The position numbers and the translations under genes are program-made. A DNA stretch of 64,000 bases from JAPLFM01 sp964650885 (GTDB lineage Bacteria; Bacteroidota; Ignavibacteria; Kapaibacteriales; UBA2268): NCBI GenBank assembly GCA_964650885.1, contig CAZYXG010000006.1, positions 1-64,000 of the forward strand. The letters run 5' to 3'. This document shows, in pieces, positions 19,301-26,003 of this stretch (its first letter is position 1; each line of letters starts with the position of its first letter). The notes beneath the pieces are model-generated. The model made no database searches, was not told the DNA's origin, and saw nothing but the letters and a program-made list of their open reading frames with translations.

Positions 19301-20268
19301 GTTACATTCAACGCACCAGCTAAACCGCTTGCATTATTGAACAATATACCAGACAAACTACCCAAAGAAGCTGTACCAGTTCCTGAGATTGAAAAAGTAG
19401 CGAAATCTAAAGTAGTACTAGCTGCTAATTGCAAAGCACCAGCAAAACTAGTAATGCTTGAGCCAGCTAATGTAGTACTACCAGTAATATTCAAAGTAGT
19501 TCCAGCAGCAAAAGACAATGTACCATTATTAGTAATTGTTTTAGCACCACCAGATTTAATTACAACAGAAGATCCAGTTAAAGATAAACTAGAAGTAGCA
19601 GTTGTAGTCAAATCGCCACTGATTGTGAAATCACTCGAAGAATTAACGGCAGCTCCAGAAGCAGTTGCAACGTTAAAAAATACAAGTGAGTTTGCATTTG
19701 AAATTGTTTTTGCCACAGAGTTACTGAAAGTGATAGTACCAACAGAAGCATTTAAGCTACCAGTTGTTACGTTCATATTTCCATAAACTGTGAAATCGGC
19801 AGCAACAGTTGTAGTGGTAGTACCTGTAAAAGTAACGTTGTTCATCTGCACTACAGCAGTAGGCGTAGTAGTAATGTCAGACACACCGTCGTCCGAACCG
19901 GTAAATACCCAGTTCAATGTACCTGTACTATTATTATAGTTAACGATAGCTGTTGCCGAAGTAACATCAAAATCGTCATTAATAGTAACGGTACGAGTTC
20001 CTACATCGGGTTTCAATGTAGCTGTGATACTCACAATAAGGTCACTAACTTCAATGTTAGTGTTGACAACAACAACGTCCGAGCTAACAAGTGTAACGTT
20101 ATCGCCTACTGTAGGGACTACGCCACCTGACCAAGTTGCAGCAACACTCCAGTTACCACCGCCAGTTCCGTTCGAAGAAATGTTTGCCGCTAAAACGTCT
20201 ATATTCGTCAATCCAAGCATTGCTGCCATGAATAAGGCGAATATCAATATTCTGTTTTTAGCATTCAT
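13342..20268 (-). CDS. Giant repetitive secreted protein (beta-repeats, fibronectin-like and PPC-like ends)
   Basis: The open frame encodes about 2308 residues, with an assembly gap near residues 1097-1130, so true length is uncertain. It starts with a signal peptide (MNAKNRILIFALFMAAMLGL... to about VLAA, residue 28), followed by a G8-like opening (NWSVAATWSGGVVPTVGDNV). About residues 100-1250 are Thr/Ala/Ser/Gly-rich beta-repeats with recurrent patterns such as 'F.gsgtit.sa..' and 'fn.l.isg', suggesting a long beta-solenoid. From about 1459 come three diverged repeats of roughly 150 residues (F.LY.S.DNDFSTT.DN is shared by the first two). A fibronectin-III-like domain lies near 2040-2160 (PDKEYYFQVFEYNG), and a pre-peptidase C-terminal-like domain at 2173-2308. 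Unlike its neighbour, it shows no type IX sorting domain. A surface adhesin or structural filament is the best guess. Confidence 0.85.
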   Translation of the reverse strand: MNAKNRILIFALFMAAMLGLTNIDVLAANISSNGTGGGNWSVAATWSGGVVPTVGDNVTLVSSDVVVVNTNIEVSDLIVSITATLKPDVGTRTVTINDDFDVTSATAIVNYNNSTGTLNWVFTGSDDGVSDITTTPTAVVQMNNVTFTGTTTTTVAADFTVYGNMNVTTGSLNASVGTITFSNSVAKTISNANSLVFFNVATASGAAVNSSSDFTISGDLTTTATSSLSLTGSSVVIKSGGAKTITNNGTLSFAAGTTLNITGSTTLAGSSITSFAGALQLAASTTLDFATFSISGTGTASLGSLSGILFNNASGLAGALNVTGTRTFPTTAGTAIDVTISGTSITGFDYSSGNDLTIVNDLTNTGTVTSTDSFTVGDDFVGAGSFTASAGTITFSGTNTMGAGTYSFTNLTVSAGTSTLAADITVSGSLVVAAAAVLDVAANKVTMNGTGNLNIGHATTAFLATGATIATDGIFINTTGTVTNVASFSVPALASLQLVAGTIDMASTAITSLGLSGVLLTAGTVRTSISTGFVGAFPQGTTLFVSVASGINFDFYGTNAQTTFGFFSAATYAGTGINAGQVSSIGNLTITGGATTALSPAIATFGTTYLTATSSLTVAGNFAATGAAVMTIPYSVTANAMIITGVRTISIASTSAIQFNYLSTPGTLTTSSNFTIVGILTCAGILTASTPSVITYASGLTAQVTPVAAGTLTFFDLALTGTLTIAPATNFTIAGNLVNNTSVAGIVASAGVITMSGTSKNIYLGPTPALAPTFFGLTISGSVTAPAASASSVTAAGQTMATTVVSNFSILATGTLTVSGSLTAGDLQTTTYAGAGTLAGAGTKNFFNLTWGGAIASAVSLSVRNDLSGAAGAWSQTGASTTFTVTAADGISAMNTGAITGVTISASAEFALAPAGASGTFTTNAAAGFTVTGTFKVYSNATIDLNGTLQPAITGAGIFQTMSNSQIKYGTVAGLLSAIINTSGANSIHANTDLYVGSAVTNFGFVTGAFLGTFRNVQVQAGALVVGQTGNVIISGKLEMLGNASFVNATVTEVVTMSGSAGSIVNAAGTLTFGKLIITGTGVTTAGTFAIINTTAXXXXXXXXXXXXXXXXXXXXXXXXXXXXXXXXXXTVANVASNNVATATSFTVGKDITIGGALGGKFTATAGTVTVSGATSNINNANTLNGASALTFNGLNLTGNAQTFDVANAGREMFVKGDLTFANATSFIAGTGSKIWLNGTTEQTITGGAAGTIDLQNVTISNSNGAKLASSGTNITASQLTIFKTLRLQSGDLDLNGNNILEIDGTAGLLSETPGNTVKNTGVSTATGYVYITKVLAIETANNLGGLGAQFTSTASMGNTTVKRSHIGRTVGAAVGISRYYEITSATAGATIAATLRYDDSELSGNTEANLDLVNSSAAAGPWYYAVSTKDATNNYLRVTGIDQFTGANSFFTAAIPSLVDMTQVSLGVEPTTTALVAGTTGKAILGAKLSSTGAVTVNSLQFDFNRTLTGSELTNFKLYASSDNDFSTTSDNTLLVITPSFGTSADNKVTFALTTNNTLASGTPINYFLVADVNSTVTAATAALTPSLAYTSILVTDGIVKAATSLSNSSYTFLPSIMAEPLNKGISESGLVAGSTNNSLVGFAITSTSVADFTGFTVTTSADASGIFENFKVYQSTDNDYSTTADNVLLTTTTTPGTNSFAIAITGGVGTSSTQKNFFIVAGVKNGVDASAANITTSIAHSSFVSTTAGKRYTKLNGTTSATTIAGKTFSFVKATATLSSANMPVAGFLGRNVTNLPIFGFTITPDNAVTTVGFTALTMNVTFGGGASTSDVTAWKLYSDLNGNGYPDAGELIANVSSLASGQLIFPSYTTVQSLTAARKYIVTASMALLATSNGTIVVSMPSRDFLTITSPVQINTFATVTGNTQTIKIPGTAVKLALVGQSSTQITTGGTVAFAVQAQDNSGVPANVTVTQTATLGSAINATVTTNTGSITAGSNYTTVTPTLTYASGTVSELLVLSGSSLTVTVGTTKTSSAIKILPAQPTTQATNIVLGTLTATTAPISSFTAGNGAARLVVVREGLPPVAPTDGMSYTGVANVKNATASSQTGPGSFVVLNTTSATSAFTVLGLTPDKEYYFQVFEYNGTTASALENYVVTPSYTSTTVQNPKAGLTPAGSLGAIGTASSAAAIATDLDITGAITSATDTLFYQFVVNTSKPNVMVKLSNMPANYTLELYDINTPNSVGSPKLLRSSAVLSTGNDIVILNSVPAGNYIVKVYSATSTQYSTSNYTIRVSTSGSEIYSQPVQ
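16879..16978. other. Assembly gap (100 N) inside the giant repeat gene
   Basis: Exactly 100 N, the usual placeholder for a gap of unknown size. The frame is open on both sides at this spacing, so the real missing length should be 1 modulo 3 if the gene is intact. It falls in the repetitive beta-repeat part, where assemblers commonly fail. Confidence 0.98.
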
Positions 20269-20399
20269 AATTATTCCTGTAATTATTTTGAAAAATCCAT
20301 TTATTTGGTAAATTTTCGAGTTTTGTTTCGGCTATTTTTTAGAGCCTATTATTAATGTTGTAAGTTTTCTCTTTTTTGCATCCTTGCCAAATCTGTCTT

Positions 20400-20475
20400 G
20401 CACTTAGTGTCCACATTCGCTAATCACCAGGACTGCGAATTTCCGGTACTATGTACCCCGCCATAAATCCTCCAT
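20400..20475 (-). promoter_or_regulatory. GC-rich foldable leader upstream of the 2308-residue gene
   Basis: About 75 bases, clearly richer in G+C than the surrounding intergenic DNA, lie 130-205 bases before the start. On the minus strand (message sense) there is a GGTAC/GTACC hairpin with a 3-base loop (20445-20449 with 20453-20457) and an ATTCGC/GCGAAT hairpin with a 14-base loop (20415-20420 with 20435-20440). GGAC at 20430-20433, inside that loop, can pair with GTCC at 20409-20412 outside it, forming an H-type pseudoknot. A 14-codon reading frame (20464 down to 20420, peptide MAGYIVPEIRSPGD) has GGAGG four bases before its ATG and overlaps these structures. It does not match a riboswitch class I know. 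A leader RNA, leader peptide or small RNA are all possible. Confidence 0.4.
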
Positions 20476-21190
20476 AATTTGTTGGTAATCCTTCCACATC
20501 CTGTGTAGTTGTTTTGTTTCAGTGGAAACTATTTTCATATTTCTATTTCTAACTTTCATTTTTCTAATTATTTGATTTGCTTATAGTTTGCAAACCATTT
20601 TTCAATTTCAAATTCACAAAAAAAGTACATTTTTCTGAAATATCGGAAATAAAACATAAATACTTTAGATTTAATGAATAAATTCATTGAATCTTTTGAT
20701 ATTAAGTCCAACTTTGGCTTTGAATAATCGCCAAACTTTATTTTTATGTTTATTATTAACCAATTTTCTTATGATTTCAATTAAACTTATGTTCTCCACA
20801 TATTAATTCAATCAAAATGCCATAAATTTTTTCTACTACTTTCAGTCTGTTTAGTTTTAGCCAATTTTCATTGAGCTTTTCATCTAGTTATGCCCTCTAG
20901 GTGGCATCAATTCTAACTTTTAACTATTTTTTTAATTTTCGCGCTTATGGAAGTGTTTTTGTTTTTTTTCAGACGAAATTTCGCCGACTAATTAGTATCT
21001 TCGAATCACACTATTTAGCTACGTGTTTTATCGGTTTGAATAGCACTAAACTTTAATGTTCTTTAACTCTAAATTGATAATTCAGTATTACTACTTAGAA
21101 ATGGAAATTGAGGAAATTTTGTGGAAATGATAGTGTTAGTAGGGCGAAATAGAATTTCGTAAACCCAAAATATAATTAAATTTATAGATT
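20476..21190. other. Long AT-rich intergenic region, no gene seen
   Basis: About 715 bases upstream of the giant gene and downstream of the FAD oxidoreductase contain no supported reading frame on either strand. A short hairpin ATGCC/GGCAT occurs near 20889-20906. The region probably contains the promoter for the giant genes, but I could not place a convincing TAnnTTTG-type motif. A perfect 8-bp hairpin TTACCTAA/TTAGGTAA (21192-21210) covers the stop of the oxidoreductase gene and lacks a T run. Confidence 0.4.
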
Positions 21191-21202
21191 TTTACCTAAT
21201 TC

Positions 21203-22285
21203 TTAGGTAAAGAGTTTCTTAGTTTTAGTTCCTAATCTATAATTTTCAAATCGAGAGATGTTCGAATCTAATGGAATTTCTTTATTGTGAAGCAAATTAT
21301 CTAATAAAGTGTCAGCTAAAGTTGGGGCAAGCATCACACCTTTAGCTCCCAATCCATTAAATATGGCAATTTGGCTATGCAGAGGGTGTTTGCCAAGCAA
21401 AGGGCGTCGGTCGTGAGTGGCTGGTCGAACTCCTGCCACGTGTTTAATCACTTCGTAGGGTACCTTAATCATTTTCTCAAGCTTATAACGAAGCTCTTCT
21501 TGAGCAAGTTCAGTCGGTATTTCGTTAATATCGTCCCAAACGTAAGTCGCACCAACTCTATAAATGTCATTGCCTATTGGCAAAATGAATACATCTCTAT
21601 TAGCTATGTAATCTATTTTTGCATTAGGGATACGGACATTCAGTATCTCGCCTTTGGCTAATGTGAAAGGCAAATAGTTGAAGTAAGGATTATCGGCAAC
21701 TCTATATCCCTCAGCAAAAATTATAGTTTTGTAATCTATGCCTTTATATAAAGGAAATTCTCCTGTCAAATCAATCTGATCAAAGTCAAAATCTGCTAAT
21801 TGCATTGCATTTTGCTTTAGAAAGTAATCTTTGGCGGCACCGAGCATTATATCAAGTCGAACAAAACCGCTTTGTTGGATTTCAGCATAAGCAGTTTGAG
21901 GAATTGTAAAGTCTGGTTTGAATATTTTCGCAAATACATTTGGCAGATAGTGATTGATTTCTCCTTCGTTTGCTCTGCGTTCCCAAAAGAAAAGTTCATC
22001 TGCAGAGGAAATAAATTTTAGGATTTTAGTTCTAAAGTGGAATTGTGCATCGAGTTTAATTTCCAGTTCATCAAAGAATTTTTGCAAATTGGGAATGAAT
22101 GTATCCGCCTGCCAAGATTTAAGCAAACGGCGAAAGACAAGCGGATTATAAATTCCTGCCGCCACCTTGGAACTGTTCGATTTATCCCCTTCAATTATTT
22201 CAATGGGGATTCCACGTTGCTCCAATTTGAAAGCTAAAGTAGCCCCAGCGAGTCCAAAACCAACAATTAAAACTTTATTGCTCAT
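21203..22285 (-). CDS. FAD-dependent oxidoreductase of the DAO/MnmC-C type
   Basis: The 360-residue flavoprotein belongs to the D-amino-acid oxidase superfamily. The N-terminal dinucleotide-binding motif GFGLAGATLAFKLEQRG (residues about 9-25) ends in an acidic residue run (IEIIEGD), as needed for FAD ribose binding. The segment KVAAGIYNPLVFRRLLKSW resembles the FAD domain of MnmC and related amine oxidases. Near the C-terminus AGVRPATHDRRPLLGKHP and FNGLGAKGVMLAPTLAD form the second FAD-contact region. The substrate is probably a secondary or primary amine, but it is not determined by these motifs, and a tRNA-modifying role is only suggested by similarity. It is divergent from the glycosyltransferase gene with 46 bp between starts. 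Confidence 0.85.
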   Translation of the reverse strand: MSNKVLIVGFGLAGATLAFKLEQRGIPIEIIEGDKSNSSKVAAGIYNPLVFRRLLKSWQADTFIPNLQKFFDELEIKLDAQFHFRTKILKFISSADELFFWERRANEGEINHYLPNVFAKIFKPDFTIPQTAYAEIQQSGFVRLDIMLGAAKDYFLKQNAMQLADFDFDQIDLTGEFPLYKGIDYKTIIFAEGYRVADNPYFNYLPFTLAKGEILNVRIPNAKIDYIANRDVFILPIGNDIYRVGATYVWDDINEIPTELAQEELRYKLEKMIKVPYEVIKHVAGVRPATHDRRPLLGKHPLHSQIAIFNGLGAKGVMLAPTLADTLLDNLLHNKEIPLDSNISRFENYRLGTKTKKLFT

Positions 22286-22294
22286 TATTTTTCT

Positions 22295-22302
22295 TAATTT
22301 TG
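22295..22302 (+). promoter_or_regulatory. Candidate Bacteroidota-type -7 element (TAnnTTTG)
   Basis: TAATTTTG lies 29 bases before the family 9 glycosyltransferase start, in the 46-bp divergent gap. No clear -33 TTTG at the ideal spacing is visible. Confidence 0.4.
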
Positions 22303-22331
22303 TGCTTTATTTCCACTTGATTTACGAAATT

Positions 22332-23285
22332 ATGAAAATACTCTGCACACAGCTTGGCAGAATTGGCGATATGATACTCGATACAGGTGCGTTTCGGATT
22401 TTGAAAGAAACTCATCCCAATGCGATTATTGACATTTTATCTAGTAAACATAATTTTACAATAATCGAAAATAACCCAAATATTAGAAAGATTATCATTT
22501 TCGATAAAAGTCCTATAGCTTTTGCTAAAATGATTTTTGAATTACGCAAAACTCATTACGATTACTATATTGACTTCAAAGACCATTATTCAAGCGAAAG
22601 TGCTTTGCTTACTAAGTTTATTAAAGCAAATATCAAAGTTGGCTTCAATAAAGCAAATAAACGAGTTTACGATATTAATTTCACTAAAGATATATCTGAT
22701 ACAATTCATTTTTCAAAGAAAGCACAATTGGCTTTAGAAAAGGCTAACTTAATTCAGCCAAGCGATTTAGATGCCACACCAGAATTAATTATATCGCCAA
22801 TAGATGAGCAACGCTTCAATCAGTTTGCTCGACTTTTCACGCCAGATAAATTTGTTTGTGTGAATATTTCTGCTACAGCTGCCACTCGGATTATGAGCAA
22901 AGAAAAGTGGAAAGTGATAATAAATTCTGCTGCTCTGTTTATGCCAGTCATTATCATCTCTTCACCAGCCGACAAAGAAAAAGCAGAAAGCTTAATGGGA
23001 GATAATATTTTTTATTATCAAACTCAAACTGTTAATGAGATTTTCCCAGTTATAGCAAATAGTCAATTCCTAATAAGTCCCGATACATCTACAGTGCATA
23101 TAGCATCTGCATTTGGCAAGAAAGTATTTGCTTTCTATCAGCTCGATAGCTATAACATTACTCGTTTTGCTCCTTTAACTAAAGGTAGCGTAATCATCAC
23201 ACCAGATGAACACGCTACTCCATTAGAAGGAATTAATAATGAACGCATTGTTGCAGAGCTATCAAACTTTTTTAATAACTTTTAA
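22332..23285 (+). CDS. Family 9 glycosyltransferase (ADP-heptose:LPS heptosyltransferase-like)
   Basis: The 317-residue protein begins MKILCTQLGRIGDMILDTGA, the typical 'iL..rlg.iGDvll..p' opening of LPS heptosyltransferases (GT9), which add heptose from an ADP-sugar to the lipopolysaccharide core on the cytoplasmic face. The second Rossmann half is seen in VCVNISATAATRIMSKEKWK, and the donor-site region in FLISPDTSTVHIASAFGKKVFAF, where the family normally has 'sdDsg..HlA.a.g.p...lfg'. The frame extends upstream to 22167, but only this start (ATG at 22332) gives the family N-terminus and lies downstream of the candidate promoter. Its stop abuts the stop of the convergent ymdB-like gene. It may work with rfaE2 at 60.3 kb. 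Confidence 0.85.
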   Translation: MKILCTQLGRIGDMILDTGAFRILKETHPNAIIDILSSKHNFTIIENNPNIRKIIIFDKSPIAFAKMIFELRKTHYDYYIDFKDHYSSESALLTKFIKANIKVGFNKANKRVYDINFTKDISDTIHFSKKAQLALEKANLIQPSDLDATPELIISPIDEQRFNQFARLFTPDKFVCVNISATAATRIMSKEKWKVIINSAALFMPVIIISSPADKEKAESLMGDNIFYYQTQTVNEIFPVIANSQFLISPDTSTVHIASAFGKKVFAFYQLDSYNITRFAPLTKGSVIITPDEHATPLEGINNERIVAELSNFFNNF

Positions 23286-24095
23286 CTATATTCCACTGCG
23301 CTTTGTGAAGGCAGGAAACATAAAGTTTTCAATCCAATTTGCTTGACCAGTCAGTGGATTCATAGAAACCACTGCCCCAGCAATTCGCAAATCATCACTT
23401 GCTAATTCAAATTTGTGAGCTGTTTGCAATGTGACCCTACGATAAGCTATATCTTTACTCATACCAAGGACGGAGTCATAAGGTCCTGTCATTCCCACAT
23501 CGGAAATGAAAGCAGTTCCCGATGGCAATATACGAGCATCGGCAGTTTGCACATGGGTGTGAGTGCCAAGTATTGCAGTAACTTTCCCATCTAAATGCCA
23601 ACCCATAGTCATTTTTTCCGCAGTTGCTTCGGCGTGGAAATCAACAACTATTAAGTCAGCTTTACCTTCAATATTTTTCAAAACAGCATCAATTCCTCGG
23701 AATGGGCAATCAATTGTTTGCAAAAAAGTGCGGCCTTGAATTTGTATTGTTGCAATTCTAACATTATCAATTGTTTGAATGTTATAACCTTTACCAGGAT
23801 TGCCTGGGGGATAATTCAAAGGTCTTAGTACTCTTGGCTCTGAAGATAGCAAAGGTCGTGATTTCCAATTTTCCCAAATATGATTTCCAGTTGTTATAAC
23901 ATGGAAACCAGCGTCGAAAAGTTGCTTTGCTTCTTCATCGTTAAGCCCTTTTCCTTGCCAAACATTCTCTCCATTTGCTATAAGAAAGTCTGGCTTATAT
24001 TTATCTTTCAGGGCTGGCATATTAACTACAAGATAGTCTAGTCCTATATCGCCAACAATATCACCAATGAAAAGTAGGATTATTTCTGATTTCAA
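23286..24095 (-). CDS. ymdB: YmdB-family metallophosphodiesterase
   Basis: The 269-residue protein matches the TIGR00282/YmdB family of cytoplasmic phosphodiesterases, known in Gram-positives to act on 2',3'-cyclic nucleotides. The dinuclear metal ligands are visible in order: FIGDIVGDIG (residues about 8-17), LIANGENVW (38-46), TTGNHIWE (about 69-76), VVDFHAEATAEK (about 150-161) and LGTHTHVQTAD (about 175-186). Length is standard. A candidate promoter motif lies 28 bases upstream. The gene is convergent with the glycosyltransferase gene with no space between stop codons, and divergent from the ABC exporter. Confidence 0.92.
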   Translation of the reverse strand: MKSEIILLFIGDIVGDIGLDYLVVNMPALKDKYKPDFLIANGENVWQGKGLNDEEAKQLFDAGFHVITTGNHIWENWKSRPLLSSEPRVLRPLNYPPGNPGKGYNIQTIDNVRIATIQIQGRTFLQTIDCPFRGIDAVLKNIEGKADLIVVDFHAEATAEKMTMGWHLDGKVTAILGTHTHVQTADARILPSGTAFISDVGMTGPYDSVLGMSKDIAYRRVTLQTAHKFELASDDLRIAGAVVSMNPLTGQANWIENFMFPAFTKRSGI

Positions 24096-24122
24096 TTTCT
24101 TATTCCAATTTAAACATATTTA

Positions 24123-24130
24123 CAAAATTA
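24123..24130 (-). promoter_or_regulatory. Candidate -7 element (TAnnTTTG) for the ymdB-like gene
   Basis: TAATTTTG on the minus strand lies 28 bases before the start codon, in the 161-bp divergent region shared with the ABC transporter gene. Confidence 0.4.
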
Positions 24131-24256
24131 ATATAAATTATCGAATAAATATACTTAGCAATTAGAGAAATTGTTTCTTCAGCCAAATTCATTAAAACAA
24201 TGTTAATCAAATAATTAGCACAAATATTAGTCAATATTCCATTAAATAAACTAATT

Positions 24257-25234
24257 ATGCTTGAAAATAACTTGACAAATTCAATTATATCGGTTAATAA
24301 CTTAGTCAAAAAATACAAGAAAGCTACCGAAAACGCAGTAGATGGGATTAGCTTTTCTGTAGATAAAGGAGAATTTTTTGCCTTTCTTGGCCCTAATGGT
24401 GCTGGCAAAACTACTACTATTTCTATTTTGACAACAACTCTTTTCAAAACTAGTGGCGATGTAACAATAGCTGGTTTCGATTTGGATAAACAAAGCAAAT
24501 TAGTAAGACAAAATATTGGAATAATATTTCAAAATCCATCACTCGATTTGAATTTAACAGCTGAAGAAAATATACGATTGCATAGCAGCATTTATGGGCT
24601 ATATAATTTTATGCCCTTTTACAAGATGATGCCAAAGGAATATAAAGATAGAGTAAACTATTTGGCTGAAGTAATTGGAATAGAGAAAGAATTATTCAAA
24701 GAAGTGAAAGGATTTTCGGGCGGAATGAAACGTAAATTAGAAATTATTCGCTCTTTGATTCATAAGCCTAAAGTGCTTTTTTTAGATGAACCAAGCACTG
24801 GTTTAGATCCAGTTTCTCGCAAAGAACTTTGGAACTATTTGAAACAAGTAAGAAGCGAAGAAGGAACAACAATTTTTCTAACGACACATTATTTGGAAGA
24901 AGCCGAAGAAGCTGATAAAGTTTGCATTATCAATAATGGGAAAATTATTAGCAATGGTTTGCCATCCGAAATTAAGCAAAATATGATTAATGAGTATATT
25001 CTGATGAATGCAGAAAATAAAGATGCTTTAAGAAACGAACTTACCAATTTGAATTTGAAATTCGATGAGGAATTAAACTTTAAAGTATATTATGATGATG
25101 CAACTGCTCAGAATATAATACAGCAAGTTCACACACCACTAAATTTACTTGAAATCAATAAACCATCGCTTGAAGAAGCATATATTAATCTTATTGGGAA
25201 AAGCAAAGAGGAGTACAATAATGAAGGAAATTAA
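24257..25234 (+). CDS. ABC-2 type exporter, ATP-binding subunit
   Basis: This is the ATPase of a DrrA/CcmA-like two-component exporter; it hydrolyses ATP at the inner membrane to drive the permease encoded next. Among its 325 residues are Walker A (GPNGAGKTT, about 45-53), Q-loop (IIFQNPSLDLNLT), signature (FSGGMKRKLEI), Walker B (VLFLDEPSTGLDP) and the switch His (TTHYLEEAEEAD). A C-terminal extension of about 80 residues follows, as in the DrrA group. An insert after the Q-loop (SIYGLYNFMPFYKMMPKEYK) is somewhat longer than usual. The gene end overlaps the permease start by 14 bases. Substrate is unknown. Confidence 0.94.
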   Translation: MLENNLTNSIISVNNLVKKYKKATENAVDGISFSVDKGEFFAFLGPNGAGKTTTISILTTTLFKTSGDVTIAGFDLDKQSKLVRQNIGIIFQNPSLDLNLTAEENIRLHSSIYGLYNFMPFYKMMPKEYKDRVNYLAEVIGIEKELFKEVKGFSGGMKRKLEIIRSLIHKPKVLFLDEPSTGLDPVSRKELWNYLKQVRSEEGTTIFLTTHYLEEAEEADKVCIINNGKIISNGLPSEIKQNMINEYILMNAENKDALRNELTNLNLKFDEELNFKVYYDDATAQNIIQQVHTPLNLLEINKPSLEEAYINLIGKSKEEYNNEGN

Positions 25235-26000
25235 TGCTGCACTTACTATTGCCCAAAGGGATTTAATAAAATTTTTCAGAGATCGCACTAGATTTGCTTT
25301 TTTGCTTTTCTTTCCAGTTATTTTTATTGGAATAATTGGTGGAATGTTCAAACAGAATATGGGTGGTAATCTAGCTTACGATTATCAATTGTTTGTATTC
25401 ATAGGAATTATTGTACAATCACTTTTTTCTACTTCTGTCAATGGTTTAGTTTCACTTGTACGAGATAGAGAGAATGATTTCACTCAGGAACTATTTGTCG
25501 CACCTATTTCAAGAGTTACAATAATCATGGGAAAAATAATTGGCTCGGGCGTTATAAGTATTATTTCAATCCTTGGAATTGTTATTTATGGTTTGATACT
25601 TGGCTTGCCTGTTGGAGTTGCCGATATTGTTGCATTACTACCAGTTTTTGTAATTGCTACTCTTTTGGGAGGTGCTTTTGGTATGCTAATAATTGGGAAT
25701 ATAAGCAATCAGCAAACTGTGAACATGATTTTCCCATTCATTATGTTTCCTCAAATGTTTGTAGCCGGTGTTATCACTCCAGTTAATCACTCTGGCCCAA
25801 TTCTTACAGTCATTAGCCACATAGCACCTCTTACTTATGTTGTTGATTTTGCCCATGGTGCATTAGCAGTAGTTAGGCCTGAATATAGAAATTTAGTTAT
25901 ATACAGTCCACTGACTAATTTGTTAATCATTACTGCAATGTTTATTGTTTTTGTGACTGTAGGAACTTATGCATTTTCTCGTACAGAAAGGAATAAATAG
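25221..26000 (+). CDS. ABC-2 type exporter, permease subunit
   Basis: This is the membrane partner of the preceding ATPase. With the ATG at 25221 (preceded by AAAGAGGAG) it has 259 residues; a longer frame from 25149 runs in a shifted frame inside the ATPase gene and is less likely. An amphipathic N-terminus (LTIAQRDLIKFFRDRTRF) precedes six hydrophobic segments, beginning FAFLLFFPVIFIGIIGGMF. The ABC-2 signature region is visible as FPFIMFPQMFVAGVITPVN with the following YVVDFAHGAL. It is in an operon with the ATPase and probably the DUF5686 protein. Confidence 0.92.
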   Translation: MKEINAALTIAQRDLIKFFRDRTRFAFLLFFPVIFIGIIGGMFKQNMGGNLAYDYQLFVFIGIIVQSLFSTSVNGLVSLVRDRENDFTQELFVAPISRVTIIMGKIIGSGVISIISILGIVIYGLILGLPVGVADIVALLPVFVIATLLGGAFGMLIIGNISNQQTVNMIFPFIMFPQMFVAGVITPVNHSGPILTVISHIAPLTYVVDFAHGALAVVRPEYRNLVIYSPLTNLLIITAMFIVFVTVGTYAFSRTERNK

Positions 26001-26003
26001 CAA

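Noticed and set aside
22167..22331. N-terminal extension of the glycosyltransferase frame
   Set aside because: These 55 codons overlap the divergent oxidoreductase start and do not resemble the GT9 family. The internal ATG at 22332 gives the conserved opening.
24100..24498. Minus-strand frame of 132 codons overlapping the ABC ATPase start
   Set aside because: The product is the usual reverse shadow of a Walker A region (PAPLGPRKAK) and lacks its own ribosome site. The ATPase and the ymdB-like gene explain the locus.
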